From Schistosoma mansoni (lineage: Eukaryota > Platyhelminthes > Trematoda > Strigeidida > Schistosomatidae): a stretch of DNA of 64,000 nt. Below are positions 36,601 through 50,575 of the stretch, piece by piece; position 1 is the first letter of the stretch; every line of letters starts with the position of its first letter. Both the position numbers and the translations under genes were made by a program. Location of the stretch: positions 28,843,266 through 28,907,265 of the forward strand of contig NC_031502.1 in the NCBI RefSeq assembly GCF_000237925.1, given 5' to 3'. Under the pieces are notes generated by a model. It made no database searches. It was given only the letters and a program-made list of their open reading frames with translations, and had not been told where the DNA came from.

Positions 36601-37240
36601 ATTTTGTAAACATAAGAAAATGTCACATTGGGACAATTGCCCTCGGCTTTCTTGAGCATGTCATTGGTGTTTAAAGTCCTCAGCCTATGAGAAATAACGT
36701 GGGGGCCATTCCGGACTACTTAGAGAGAAAAACAATAAAGTAACTACCTATTATCAGCTGACTGTAAGTCTCTATCTGTGGTTTATATCTAATCCGCGTC
36801 TCCTATGATACCAGTAACAGACCAACTTCACAGAAACGCAAAATTCACAGAACTGGACAACAATAAGAAGAAAGAATTCATTGCGGTGAAAGGTGTCGCA
36901 AATTCAGCTATGGCTGCAGAGTATGGCACACAAACACCCCTTGATGTAACTGTAAATACATTCGACTTAGGAAATGGATTAGTCTTTAAACAATGGGCGA
37001 GAAACCTTGTCAACCTTTGAGATCTTTCATGAGATAGTTCCAAGACACTGAACTGAGGTATAGCGATTTCGATGGGGTACTCCCAATCATGTATTGTCCA
37101 ATGAGGCACGTTAAACGCTTCGTAGAGGGTTTGAATTTCAACCTTATGACCGATCACAAACCTCCGAGGTTTCCTCGCAACTAGTTTTCAGACAAGTAAT
37201 TCCCCCGATAATCACAATATCTGGATTACATTTCCCAGTA
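36600..37240 (+). mobile_element. Decayed Gypsy pol remnant
   Basis: Broken translations across several frames recall the reverse transcriptase thumb (ALGFLEHVIGV near 36,640), the connection and RNase H start (KGVANSAMAAEYGTQTPLDV, 36805-37020) and the RNase H core (ELRYSDFDGVLPI, VKRFVEGLNFNLMTDHKPP, about 37,050-37,165). The order and plus orientation are those of a Ty3/Gypsy pol. It is much older than, and distinct from, the intact element next door. Confidence 0.6.
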
Positions 37241-37254
37241 AACTTACACAAATT

Positions 37255-40160
37255 ACACACACCAATTACTCCCAATGAAGGATAGGCCGCCGACCAGCAT
37301 TCTCCAACCCACTCTGTTCTATACCTTAATTTCTAGTTTTATCCAGTTCTTGTTCATTCTTCTCGAGTCTGTCTCTATTTCTCGGCGTAATGTGTTCTTT
37401 GGTCTTCCTCTTCTCCTTTGACCTTCAGGATTTCATGCGAGCGCTTGTCTTGTGACGCAGTTGGATGATTTCCTCACTGCGTGTCTTACCCACTTCCAGC
37501 GATTCTTCCTGATTTCCCCCTCCACTGGAATCTGGCTTGTTCTCTCCCACAGTAGGTTGTTGCTGATAGTGTCTGTCCAACGGATCCGAAGTATTTTGCG
37601 TAGACAACAGTTTATAAACACCTGTATCTTCTGGATGTTGACTTTCGTAGTTCTCCAGGTTTCCGTTCCATACAGTAGAACTGTCTTGACATTTGTATTG
37701 AATATTCTTATCTTGGTGTTGATTGACAATTGTTTTAAGTTTCAGATGTTCTTCGGTTGCAAATATGCTGCTCTTGCTTTGCCGATGCGCGTCTTCACAT
37801 CTGTATCAGATCCACCGCGTTCATCAAAGATGTTGCTGAGTCTACTGCTACTCTGGTCGTCTTCTCCTGCATTTGTTGTTGCAAGTGTGATAGAAGAGAC
37901 AGATCATCTGCGAAGTCTAAATCGTTCAGCTGCATCCTAGCTGTCCACTGTATCCCGTGCTTCCCTCCAGATGTTGACGTCTTCATGATCCAGTCGACCA
38001 CCAGGAGAAAGAGAAAGGTTGACAGTAAGCAACCTTGACTGACATCCGTCTTTACCTCAAACGAGTCAGTGAGTTGTCCTCCATCAACGATTTGTCAGTT
38101 TATTCCATCGTAGGAATTCCGCATGTTATTGACTGTCTTCTCAGGCACTCCGTAGTGTCGAAGGAGCCTCCATAGTGTTGTCATGTCCACGCTGTCAATT
38201 GCTTTCTCTTAGTCAATTAAATTGATGTACAGTGATGAATTCCATTCAATTGGTTGTTCCACAATGACCCGTAGAGTTGTGATTTGGTCTGTACACGATC
38301 GGTCCCAACGAAATCCAGCCGGTTGGTCTCGAATTTGGGCGTCTACGGAATCCTTCATCCTGTTTAACAATACTCTGCTGAAGACTTTTCCTGGTATTGA
38401 GAGAAGAGTGATGCTCCTGCAGTTATCACACTTGCTGAGATCACCTTTCTTTGGTATTTTGACCAGAAGTCCTCCTTTCCAGTCTGTTGGTAATTGTTCT
38501 TCATCTCAAATTTTACTGAAGAGAATGTGGAGTATCTCCGTAGTTGCTGCTACATCTGCTCTCAGTGGGTCCACTGGAATGTTGCCCGCCGTTTTGCCGC
38601 TCTTGATTTGTCTGACGACCATGCTGATGTCTTCAATTGTTGGCCGGTCAATATTGGTTGGGAGGTCCGTGGGTGCTGTTTCGATGTTGGGTGAGTTCAG
38701 AGGAGCTGGTCGATTCAAGAGTTCTTTGAAGTGTTCTACCCACCTATTTCGTTGATCGTCAATGTTGGTGATTACCTTGCCTTCCTTGCTTTACAGTGGT
38801 CGTTCTGTTTTATCGTTAATTTCCAGCGACTTTCTTTGTTGCATCATAAATTGTCTGTTTCCTTCTCTTGCAGCCTTTTCCGCTGTCATTGCTAAATCTT
38901 CCACATATTTACGTTTATCGACTCTGATGCTCCTCTTCACTTGCTTGTTTGCTTCTGCGTGTTCAGCTTGGGTCTTGGCTTTCTCCGCTCTTGTTCGGCT
39001 GGTATTGGTTGCTGCCTTCTTGTTCCTCCTTTCTTCAAACTTGTGCAGTGTATCAACAGTGATCCATTCCTCGTGATGTTGCTTCTTGTGACCCAGAAAC
39101 TCGTGACATGTTAAAGTGATTGCCTCTTTTATCCCTTTCCAGCTGCTCTCCATAGTAGTTCCCTCTCCATTGAGTAGATCGTGAAAGGGCTAGAACCTAT
39201 TGTTGAGGGCTATCTTGAATTTATTGACTTTGTCAGTATTTCGAAGAACAGCTGTAATTAACTTTTGTTATGTTGTCCACCCCGTTGTCCAATGCTTCTT
39301 GAGTTTCAGTTTCATCTTGGCGACCAACAAGTGATAATCTGATGCTGTGTCAGCTCCTCTCGTGGTTCTCATATCCTCTATCGTCCTCCTGAACAATTTG
39401 TTTATACAGATATGATTGATTTGATTCTGTGTAGGGTGATCAGGTGAAAACCAAGTGGCTTCGTGTGTGTGTTTATGTGGGAATATAGTACCACTTATGA
39501 CCAGTTTATTGAAGGCACATGGGTTTGTAAATCTTTCACCATTTTCTTTCCATTCTCCCGGTCCATGTCGTCCCATGACGTCTTCGTATCCACTGTTTTC
39601 CATTTCAACCTTGATATTTAAATCTCCCATCAGAATGGTCAGGTCTTTTGTTGGGCACTTCTCGACTGCAGCCTATCGTAGAATTGGTCTCTAACGTCTT
39701 CATTGTAGTCGTTGGTAGGCGCATAGCATTGGATGACGTTCATTTTGGTACCTTCTTTTTTTATATTGAAGGAGGCCTTGGTAATCCTCGGACCATGAGA
39801 TTCCCATCCAATAAGTACATTTTGTGCTTGTTTGGACAGCATCAATGCAAATCCTCGTGTATGTGAGGCATTTTATTCCTCATGATCGAAATATTACAGA
39901 AGCTTCCCTGAAGCTAGTCGTTGTTCTCCAACGTGCGTCCAATGTGTTTCACTGATCCCAAGCACCTCAAGGTTGTATTTCTGCAGCGATTTGGAAGACT
40001 CTTCCGGCCTCCCACATTGTACGGACGCTCCATATACCTATAAAAATCGTTGCTCTGGTTGATAGAAGGACATCGGTCTTGTGAGTTCGTAAGCGACTCA
40101 GCTCCCATAATTCTTCCTTCAACTGCCAGGGCAGAGTTTAAATCGTCTGAAAAAAACACT
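37255..40160 (-). mobile_element. RTE family A element, nearly full length, inactivated
   Basis: Read on the minus strand: endonuclease pieces (MLSKQAQNVLIGWESHGPR, NVIQCYAPTNDYNEDVRDQF, MGDLNIKVEMENSGYEDVMG), the linker (HEEWITVDTLHKFEERRNKK), the reverse transcriptase start (IKSGKTAGNIPVDPL), the catalytic region (LNDLDFADDLSLLSH near 37,900) and the thumb end ([20 protein letters not shown], SCxRKI-like [15 protein letters not shown]). Frameshifts and stops break it into at least six pieces. It shows what the deleted family A copy at 12.1-13.7 kb has lost. RTE elements copy themselves by target-primed reverse transcription. Confidence 0.85.
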
Positions 40161-43100
40161 GAAATTCAACATGAGTTATCTTCAACAATCTTAAAAATAC
40201 GGATCAGACAGATGGGGACATGTAGGGAGGCTTTACTATGTTACACATCTACCGGTTAACCTCGTCCAGTCTCACTAAAACATTATCGATATAGAGTCCT
40301 CAATAAGTTGCGCAAACTTTTCCATTTGGGCATTCAAGCAACGATCAAGCTCATAACAGAATGATTGGTGGAGAACTATGGGTCTTGTTAAGATGCCACA
40401 GATATTCGAAGTTCGACGATGTTTATGTCCTTGGCACCTTTATATTCGGAAATCCCCAAACCTAGCCATGTCGAGAGTCAGGGATGAATGGTCGCAAGGG
40501 TATGTCTGGCAATTCACCGATATGTTAAGTAACGTTTGGTCTAAGCTGGCGAGTAGTTGCAGAGAATGAGTAAAATGGCGTACCCACTCGTAATCTGGTT
40601 CGCATACGTTACCAAACGCCTTCAGCTAGGCTGTGTTCAATGTAACTAGTGGAGTCAGCCTTAATGTTGGAGACTTGCACAACCATTTTTTGAGGATTTA
40701 TTTACCGCTACACGTGAATGAAAGTTCAAATCAGAGATTTTCTACACTCTTACCACCCTCTTAAGAGTCATGCGATTGAAACCAACCACCATCTACTTAC
40801 AAGCCATTAGTTTTGTAGGACGATCTCACTGACAGTTGAACGCTTCACTCTCAGCTGCAAACGTACTCCAAGCACACACACAAAGGTTCATGGGTTTCTC
40901 CGAAACACACTACAGAGAAATAGACCAACCACAATGGCATCAATAAAATTTCCGGAATATTTAAGGAAGACACAAGAAAAATTAGAGAGGGTGAAATGGC
41001 TCCGTATCATCTCATGGTGAGGCCAAAATGAAACTGAGGCTGGAAAGAAGCGCTGAACAACTTGACAAACAAACTCGATGAGTTCAAGGCAACCGTTGAC
41101 AATAATCTTGAAGATGTCATGAATATTCCGTTCGCATGCCCTCAGAAACACTATTCCTGGCCTGTTGTACCTATTTTTCCAGAAATCGTTAAGACATTAG
41201 TATCAACTCTAGTTACCACAGCTCCATAACACATCCCAGCAATGATCCCGTCAAATTGATGACAATAATCGAATCGAGGGAAACAGTACTCGAAATGTCA
41301 AATCTATCAACGTTGAATACGTTATCATAACATGGTATCCAAATTAAGTATCCATAACATGATTCCAAAGTAAGCCTTCCTTTGTACTTCCAATAGAAAT
41401 TCTTCGTAAAATAAGGCCCGTTTGAGCAGGTGCCTGAAGACCAGTAGTAATAACCACTAAAATAATCGCAAAATTCTATGTTTTATAGACAGTATGACGT
41501 CTGGAGTATATAGTACTAACAGTTCATCTCTGTAACGCTAAATCCTGCAGAATATTTTGGTATACTGCCCCAACTTAAATGAGAATTACAGCTTGAATTA
41601 ACAAAAGACGTAAAAATTTTAAGTTACCTATAAATTGGCATTCGTCATGTAACCAATATATATATATTCAGCCGGACGGGTACACGCTATTCTTACTGGC
41701 ATGATTGAAGAATGATGGTGACCACAGTTACTAAAGATTTCCTGGACTTTACATAAATCACATCTTACTATTGGTTTACTTGATTAATAAGACTTCAGTA
41801 ATCAATTACAACACGACTCCATAGCCAAAGTTCTAATCATCATGATAGTGAGTGAATTTAGCTAAATTCGCAAAAATTTTGAAAATAAGGAACTAGTTAG
41901 AATATTCATTATCTGAAATACAGTTAAGCGGATGAAATATAATACTCGGATATTATTTTTTATCAGGAATTAATATTAGCTCCAGAATTATTATAAATCA
42001 CCAAGGACTTGTCTGCCATATCTCTCTAGTTTATGAGTTCACTGAATCAAGTGCTCAAAATCTCATACGGGGTCCGACCAAATACCTTTAGGCTGACGTG
42101 CTCAGCGGAACGCATATAGAATTCGCAGATTCAAGTTGAGAGCAGCCAGTAATAGACATATGCGAACTACACGTGTCTTCACGAATCACTTAACCGAATG
42201 GCAGTACTTCGCTCCCCGAGAGCTAGATGTTAGATGAATTTCCGAATCTTCTGATGGTAAATGGTTAACATTCCAGTAATCACCTACTAATAGCACGAAA
42301 TGATGACCTTACCAAATATTTGATTACATCAAGTTGGAAAGTTAGATCAGTTGATCCTTACAACTAATCGATGATATAGCAAAATCAAATAAGTTGGGAT
42401 TCATCCTGTCTCATGAATCCAAACCCTATGATTTGGGTAGTCTAAGTTACCTTATGGTTTACCAATGAATCATCAATTTTCTTACCATGTTTATTACGTT
42501 TAAGTCAATGAAAACCTTTCTTCCCTTTTACAGATGTAGCTAAAATTAACACAAAAAGCAAGGTGAATAAGCCTTATTAGATGAACAGAATGGAACAAAT
42601 ATAATTTTGATAAAAAGTGAGGATAAACTGACAAATTAGTCCTATTTTCTGTATCAGAATCTTGTGTCAGTTCTACATTGTTTCGAATGATTCCTTTCTA
42701 AGAGGTACGGTTTCGACAATGTACAGATGCTAAATGACCAGTCTGGCTCACACAGCATGTTGAAAGTTGAGGCTACTGAACAATTTCGACATAGAGTGAA
42801 ACAGCTATCCATGGTTTCAAAGTACACTAGTTTTACACGAACAAAAATAAATCTATTCACAAGGATTATTCTCAAGGTATAAGTATAGTTAGCACGAGTG
42901 CCGTAAAAAAGGAATTCTATCCTACTGAATTAAAGGATAGTGTTATACTAAATCCCAGAATATATAGTTCCACGTCGTTGAATAAGAAACTAAATGAGCG
43001 ACGCTTAGTTGGGCCTACAGAAACTAGCTTCAAGGAACTGTTCATTATACCATGGAAAGGACCAATCAAATATGTAGAATACTGCAATAAGCACGGACTA

Positions 43101-45371
43101 TGTCAAAGTGGCCTAAGATTGATTTAACAGTTTACGACTGCATGCCAAAATGTCTCCTCACAGAAACAACAATGGGCTATAAACGTCCGAAATCAAATAC
43201 TGTAGTATTCTACAGACGGATTGTTACTAGTCATAGAAGTAATGTAATAATTACCAATAGTACTTTGAAATATATCAGCATCGCCACACATCGCCAAAAC
43301 TACAATAAATATTGGCCTTATACTTGAAATATCACCTATCATCTGTTGTTGTGTAGTACAGGTTATCATCCGACTAAATTTAACTAATTAACGGGATAAA
43401 AGTGATGCATTTCATCACTGTTTTCCGTTAATGCATTCGGAGATACATGTTAATAACCCTGGAGACGCTCTTTGAGTGTCTTAATTTGTTTTTTTTAAAA
43501 TAAATATTTGATTCTTCTGGTAGATATTTTTCTATTATAATTCCTCTTCAGTGATTAGAAATAAAGACTGTTTACCTGCTGAGAGCAAATGTAATTCATC
43601 TACTGGTTTTTCGTAATTAGCGTTGACACTTACCTTTATTATAAGTAGCCGGAGACATGTGGACCTGCAACCTAAGGCTTGAGAGACTAGGGTTTCAACT
43701 ACTAGCCATTGCTCCACATTTTCCCACTGTGACCTAAGGAGCTTAACCATGTGAATAAGTTGTTATTGTTCTTCACTAGCAGATGTGCATATATATATAT
43801 ATATATAATACTGAATAATGCATTCTTCACTTAAGTCTACCCAATACAAGACTTTTGATCGACTATAAAATATTTCTCAATAGACGACAGAAATGAATGA
43901 CGAAATTGTCTTGTAAGATCATGGTAGAATATAAGTTATATAATTGTTTTCTTGATGAAACAAAAATATTAGCATTTACGGGAGAAAAGACCCTTCCCTC
44001 CTTTTGTCTAACAATCATTGCTAATCTTCGTATGTTATTGAAGACCGTATCGGCTTTTCCTAACTTGGGGATACTTGTGCGCAGTTCCGATGTTCATCTT
44101 GTATGTTCCGATAAACATAGTGAATGGTAACTTATGTGATGCCATGTATGGGACCGATATTATGCATATAATTTTTATCGTATATTTGCTAAATGACCAA
44201 ACTATTCATATTCATGTTCCCCTTATTATGAGCTTTATTTTGACCTATAGACTATTATTGTACGATTTACCGTTCTTGAGTTATCCCTAGTCTATTAATT
44301 ACTGTTGCCCCTATTCACAGACACATTTGGCTGAATCTTGTACAAATGTTATTTACTATTTTATTGGTACAATGTGGTCAGTCTGTTTGGTATATAAACT
44401 CAGTATGTTAGAAATACAAGGATTCATACCGCAGAGGCTGAGATTGGTGTTCTGGACTTAACTGGCTGGGCTAGGCAGAAAGCAGGATTGATAAGTATTC
44501 TAGACTGCTCGTATGGTTTTCGTGTGTCACTGTTCCAATCGATAATTCGCTGCTCTCTGATTGGCGGTCTTATCGCGTCATACGTTAACAAGGCATCCAC
44601 TCGGCCACAAGTTATAACATAACAAGTAATAACATAATCTGTGTACTCTCCATCTTTGAAAAATAGCTTATATAAATTACCATTGCAAGAATTTACGCAC
44701 CAATCAAATCAATGTGAAGATCCACATTATACCTACAATTATCTTTCGCACAAATAATTCTGAACTTACAATTCTGCCGAAGTTGCATTAGTCGTTTAAA
44801 TTAGAAGACGAGAGCTACGTAACAATTAGTCAGATTTCAAACATTACATTCTTATAAAGATCACATAACGTTTTTCAGTAGAATGTCAGCATCCTCAATC
44901 TAAAAAAACTGCAAGATACCTTCTTTTTCCATTAAAAAATCATCGTAGTATGTGCGCATCTTAATTTGATTTTTTTAAAGTTGCTTCGAAATAAATCATA
45001 TTTTATCTCCATATTAGTTACTACCTAACTAAATAACAGATTTACTTACGACTAGTCGTTAAGTTACTTATAACCAGCAAACCATAGACAGATTGAATGA
45101 AGAGCAAAATCTAATCAAATTTATTAATTGTATCCTTGGTTTATACACCTTCAAAAATACCTTTCATTTAGCAAAGGATTATACTACTATTAAATGACAT
45201 TCCGAATCTTCAAGTGGTAATCACAAAAAATCAACCATCCTAATTCCTTAACAGTATGTAAAATTTCAGGTAACGAACTTTATTTTAAAAGAACTAATAG
45301 GATTTCAAAAAATTCATTTGGCATAATCACTTGAAAGTAAATCTACGGGAATTTCTTGCTCACGAAGTCAA
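40161..45371. other. Gene-poor AT-rich region with possible solo LTR
   Basis: No exon is supported on either strand. Around 43,990-44,640 the sequence changes character (moderate GC, a TATATAAACT at 44391, then a downstream stretch ending near 44,640) and could be a solo LTR, but I cannot define its ends. Simple (AT)n repeats lie near 41,658 and 43,790-43,808. The 40.2-41.2 kb part has weak transposon-like fragments that I could not place. Confidence 0.35.
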
Positions 45372-45503
45372 CTAAAACACTTTTTCCTTTTCAGGACCAT
45401 AACGTTTGACCCAGGCTTCCATAAATTCCTTCTTACGTTTTTCCCGTCTTGCAAAGAAGTCAGGATACTGCTTCTTTTCTAATGGATGCCACAGGTCATA
45501 GTT
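45372..45503 (-). CDS. Terminal exon of an unidentified gene
   Basis: On the minus strand an acceptor TTTGACAG ends at 45504. It is followed by 43 sense codons and a TAG stop (45374-45372). The peptide starts NYDLWHPLEKKQYPDF and continues with a very basic, highly charged ARREKRKKEFMEAWVKRYGP segment, so it reads like a real, conserved C-terminus rather than chance. Upstream exons should lie at higher coordinates, beyond the repeats to the right, but I could not find them. The style recalls small mitochondrial respiratory or ribosomal subunits; this is a guess, not an assignment. Confidence 0.55.
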   Translation of the reverse strand, partial: NYDLWHPLEKKQYPDFFARREKRKKEFMEAWVKRYGPEKEKVF

Positions 45504-46676
45504 CTGTCAAAGAGAGATTAGAAATCGAAGGTAACTTGGTAACAGGGTCAAATTCATGAAACAAGATACTTCGTATGTTTATTAAAAAATTGTAGTATAA
45601 ATCCGATAAAACACTTGATCTAAGCAAAAACAAAGAGTTTTAGAAAAACCATTTAGATTTTGATATCTTTACAATTTGTATTGAGAAAATGGAAGGATAG
45701 TCCAATGGGTCATGTACTTACTTATCATTATTTGAAACGTGTGAACCCACGTATCCCACTTTGGCTCCCACAAGCGTGAAATACTTGTGATTTTTACATC
45801 ACGAGGGGGACTCGAATTCTACTAACATAAACCTGATTTTAAACGTAAATCTTTTAAATTTTATGAAATCTAGAAAACAAAAAACAACGATCAACCATAA
45901 TGCATGTCCATATGTAGGTGGAACCGTGAACTATAGGTCTAAGAATTCGACTTCATAATGGATTTTGACCCAAATTAACCTACTATAGTTTACACAAACA
46001 AGTAATAATAAGTAATCTACACATACAAGTGTGATTTGTACTCAGATAAAAATGCGTACAGCTAAAATACTAGTAAGATGTAGAATTGAAACAGACACAA
46101 TTATTCCCTGGCGCTGATTGGCTAAAAATGGATCAACTAGCGTGCTCCAACATAATTCCGCATGGAACATGCTTTAATCCAACCTATGTCCTGCTAACAC
46201 ATGGGCCATAAACCAGTGTTCTGCACCAAACAATATGGCTCAGTCTAACCGTCAATGGTGCCATGAATATCATATTTTAGTTCGACCGCCTGTAGCTTTT
46301 TCCCGATCCACTCCTACGCCGCTTATACGTAATAAACGTCCCACTCACCTCAGTCGATGAAAATTGGCATTCTCATCAACCTATCTTTATCCAGTACCCT
46401 GTGCATAATCACAGCACTGCTCATTCTGTTGTTCCATCTAGTAGAGTTAGTGTTTCGATGAGGCATGTGATCAAATGATCGAAGTCTAATTTTCTTTTCT
46501 ACTTACACAGAGAATTTTTTAGCCATACACTACAACAGGAGAAACTGATGAAGAGCTTACTTGAACCTTGGCTGATAAACGAATATCATGCCTACGCCAC
46601 CTGTGACATGAAAAGTCAAAAACCAAGTGAATTATCCGGATTCGTGTCAACATTTCGTCAACGAACAGCTTATCAT
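45504..46676. other. Intron or intergenic DNA, unassigned
   Basis: Probably intron of the gene whose last exon lies to the left. A box B-like GAATTCGAGTC on the minus strand near 45,806-45,816 hints at an old tRNA-derived repeat, but no box A was placed. Nothing else was recognised. Confidence 0.35.
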
Positions 46677-49600
46677 TTATTTATTATTTATTTATTTAAA
46701 CACATATATATTGGTACAAAAGGGCACCAGATACATATGCGCCACACAAAATAATGAAAGTAGGAAGAGAAGGGATGAAAAGATAAGGCGGACTGAAATG
46801 TACAACCAGAAGACTCTTTCAGTTAAGAAAGTTAGAACCACTCTTTCTGTAGAAAGTAAAAGAAGGTTGCAGCAGGATCGCCACTGGCTTCTATTCTGAG
46901 CCATATCTGATAACGTCTCTAGCCACTGTGTTGCACCATCTCTCGGACCCCAGCCAGGGAGTCGTGAAGGACCAACAGAAGCTAGCCCTTTGCAGCTTTC
47001 TTTCATGCCACGACACCATGTCATACACTGACCTCCTCTCCGCTTTTTCCAACCAGTCCCAGAGTCGGCAAATAATGCACGACGTGGAAGTCTCTGGGAC
47101 GACATTCGTAAAACATGTCCAAGCCACCGAAGTCGGTGTTTCAAGATGGTGACACCAATTGAATTATCGTCTCTGCGCCCGAACACACGATGCCGAACCT
47201 CTGCATTACTAACATGGTGTTGCCACTGTATGTCAGCAATCCTTCGGAGACAACGATGATCGAACACAGAGTCGTCTGACATCCTCAACTCGGAGAGGCC
47301 AGGTTTCACAAGCATAGAGCAAAACTGCTCTCACCGACGCGTCGTAAATCCGACCTTTTACAGCCAGACTAACATCACGAAGGCGCCAAAGATGGCCCAG
47401 ATTGGCATAAGCCGCTCTGGCTTTCCTTATACGTGCATCAATCTCATCACTCACGCCACCACCAGCACTTATATAGCTACCTAGATACACGAACTTCTCA
47501 ACTACTTCAATCTGCTCACCATCCAGAGTGAGTACAGGATGAGAATCCTGCCAGTCTTGTAGGAGTACCTTGCACTTGGAGGGTGCAAAGCACATGCCGT
47601 ACCTGCGGACACTGATTGCCAACTGATTAAGTGCGGATTGCATGCCTTGGGCATTATCGCACAGTAAGACAATATCATCCGCATACTCGAGGTCGAGAAG
47701 TCGTTCTCCAGGCAACAGATCCACACCGCCATTACTTACATCCATCAGAGCTGTTTCCAGGATGTCGTCGATGGCAAAGTTGAAGAGGAATGGTGAGATC
47801 GGGCAACCCTGCCTAACCCCACTGCTCGAATGAAACAAGGGAGAAAGGTGGTTGTATGCCCTCACTCTGCCTGAGGTGTTCGTATACAGGGCCTTTAAGA
47901 TGTTAATGAACTTCTCAGGCACACCCTTCTTCAATAGACAATCCCAGAGAACAGTCCTGTCCAACGAATCGAAGGCAGCCCTGATATCAAGAAACACTAC
48001 GATTGTTGGCCTGCGATAAGTATGACGGTGTTCTAACATTTGGCGGAGGGTGAAGATGTGATCAATGCATCCTCGACCAGAACGAAAACCAGCCTGCTCC
48101 TCGCGAGTCAATCGTTCTCGGGTTTTAAACAACCTACGAAGAATGACAGAAGCCAATAGTTTGGACGCAATCGGAAGTAGACTTATCCGCCGATAGTTGT
48201 TACAGGAACAACGTGAACCCTTTTTAAAGATAGGGACGACTATTGACTCATTCCATGATGTCGGAACACTTTCTAGTTCCCAAACCTTTGCAAACAACAC
48301 CGTCAGTTCCTTAGCCAGAAAGTCACCGCCATCTTTAAAAAGAGCCGGAGGTAAGTCATCTGGGCCCGGTGATTTGTAGCGTTTCAAGAGTTGGAGTTCC
48401 TTGCGGACTTCCGCCTCGTTTGGTGGATCAGTCGTCACCGGCTATGGGGGGCAGGACAAACTGGTTGATGTTGCCGGAGCAGCAGGCCAGTTGAACTGCT
48501 CTTCGAAAAATTCCGCCCATCGTCCAAGACGTCGAGAGATGTTAGTGATTGGCATCCCGTCATCCTCAAAGATTGTTTCACTCACACCAGACTTCTTGCT
48601 GCCAGTGGCTCGGATGAGTTGGAAGAGCTTCCGGCAGTTACCAGATGCAGCTGCTGCTTCCATCTCATTAGCACGCTCCGACCACCAGGCTTCTCGGTCC
48701 TTACGCAAGCTTTGCCCGATTTCACTACGCTACAGCCGTCGTTTGTGGTCAAACTNNNNNNNNNNNNNNNNNNNNNNNNNNNNNNNNNNNNNNNNNNNNN
48801 NNNNNNNNNNNNNNNNNNNNNNNNNNNNNNNNNNNNNNNNNNNNNNNNNNNNNNNNNNNNNNNNNNNNNNNNNNNNNNNNNNNNNNNNNNNNNNNNNNNN
48901 NNNNNNNNNNNNNNNNNNNNNNNNNNNNNNNNNNNNNNNNNNNNNNNNNNNNNNNGAAAAGTAAGGTGAGATTGGCGCAGACCAGGGCATGGTCAGACTC
49001 CAGATAGGTACTCCAAAAGGAGCGGCAGTCTTGTACACAACCACGCCAGCGGTAGCTGATCGCGATGTGATCAATCTGAATCCAGGCTTGAGATGCAGAG
49101 GGAGGACGCCAGGTGGCACACCGGCGATGACTGTGCCGGAAGTTAGTGCTAGCCAGAAACAGGTTGTGGTCTGTGCACAGTTGCAGCAAACGGTCCCCGT
49201 TATCTGCCCTGCGACCAACAAGTCCCCATCGGCCACCTAAACGACTCTCTTCTGTGCCTAGACGCCCGACCTGAGCATTCAAGTCTCCGGCTAATACTAC
49301 AATATCTGTCGAACGCGCTTTCTGGAGAAGAACTGGTGGTAAAACTCATCCTTGATCGCATCCGGGCTGCAATCTGTCGGGGCATGGGCGGAGATGACGA
49401 AAAGACACCGTTTCTCACGCCGGTTTCTTCTCACTTTGATGGAACTTTCTAATCTAACAGCACATAACCGACTGTTAATGGGGATCCAATCGATTAGTGC
49501 TGCCTCAGCCCTAGCGCTTAGTGCAACACCAACACCTGCAAGACCAGACGAAGATGCCACAGAGTCCCCGGATAAGCGCACGTGAAACAAGCTTTTCGAA

Positions 49601-50575
49601 GCGACAGATGGAGAACGAATTTGTAGTACTTCACTAGAGTCTTGAATACGGGTCTCGGATAGACAGCAAACATTAACATTAAGACTTTCTAAAGACATAG
49701 CCAGCCCCATCTGTTGTCCGATCTGCATTAGTGTGCGAACGTTGAAGGAAGCCAGCTTGAACGGCGTACATGGTTTCAGAAAGACTGCTTCAGTATTCGT
49801 AATCGGTGGAAGCATTCACTCTCAACCAGACAGTGACTGGAGATCGTTTAGATAGAACAGAGTTTCCGTCATGGGCGAGCTACTGCATAAGTTGGAAAGG
49901 AAGGATACACAATTTGGGAATAACGGGAGTGAAAAAGCGACGTAGTAAATAATAGTAATAATAATAATAATGGTAATAATAATCATAATAAAAATGTAAA
50001 TTGTCTTTCTTCTATTAGGAACGAGAGCAGTGTAGTTAGTGTAGTGAGTCATTTCATGTCATTTGTGTGTGGGCTGTGATACTGTTCGGGTGCCCAAACC
50101 GAAGCAGGTGGTTTTCTTAGGGGGCCACACCCCGAGCCTTTGACCTAAAGGTCTGATCCACAAGGCAGTGGAGCATCGTGAGGAGATGCAGTCCCATGGT
50201 AGCCGTTGACCAACAACAGGTTCATTCGCCATTCGTTCCATCAGGATACTGGAGCCCATGTGCACCATTGGTTTGGAATCAGGGTTTTCCAACTCCCCTA
50301 GGTGGACCCTCCGTGTCCACCAACCCGGTTAAAGCGCCGGACATTCGCTTTTCGTCCTCTCACTTTCGTAAACAACACCCGCCACGAGAGGGCAGTGAGT
50401 AGGACTTCCCTGGCAGAGGCTATATATTCGCTGGCCATGTGAGAGCATTTCGAGAGGGAGAGTGGACTCTCCCCACTCTCGGCCGTACCAGGGCATTTGG
50501 GGGCAATCTAGACGATGACCCAGATCAGTCATGAAACATTTTACATTCAGATTAGAGATGAATTCCAACGGAGCA
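46677..50575 (-). mobile_element. RTE family B element, long but inactivated
   Basis: Minus-strand order: a GC-rich 5' region (about 50,575-49,830), endonuclease (frame from 49815: FKLASFNVRTLMQIGQ, VCCLSETRIQD; then LNAQVGRLGTEES-like in another frame), linker (WWSERANEMEAAAASGNCRK), and reverse transcriptase (frame 48438-47233: SPGPDDLPPALFKDGG, FLDIRAAFDSLDR, SSGVRQGCPISPFLFNF, LEYADDIVLL). A C-terminal frame follows (FDHRCLRRIADIQWQHH, HRLRWLGHVLRM). The 3' end finishes in an ATAAATAATAAATA-like tail (46,677-46,690), typical of RTE insertions. Frameshifts near 49,330, 48,440 and 47,275, plus an N gap, disable it. Confidence 0.88.
48756..48955. other. Assembly gap (200 N)
   Basis: It lies inside the family B element between endonuclease and linker. 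The sequence on both sides belongs to the same element in the same orientation, so this join looks sound. Confidence 0.95.

Noticed and set aside
40780-41150. Possible Gypsy integrase remnant
   Set aside because: A short ERF-like match was seen, but the following translation does not continue as integrase in any frame.
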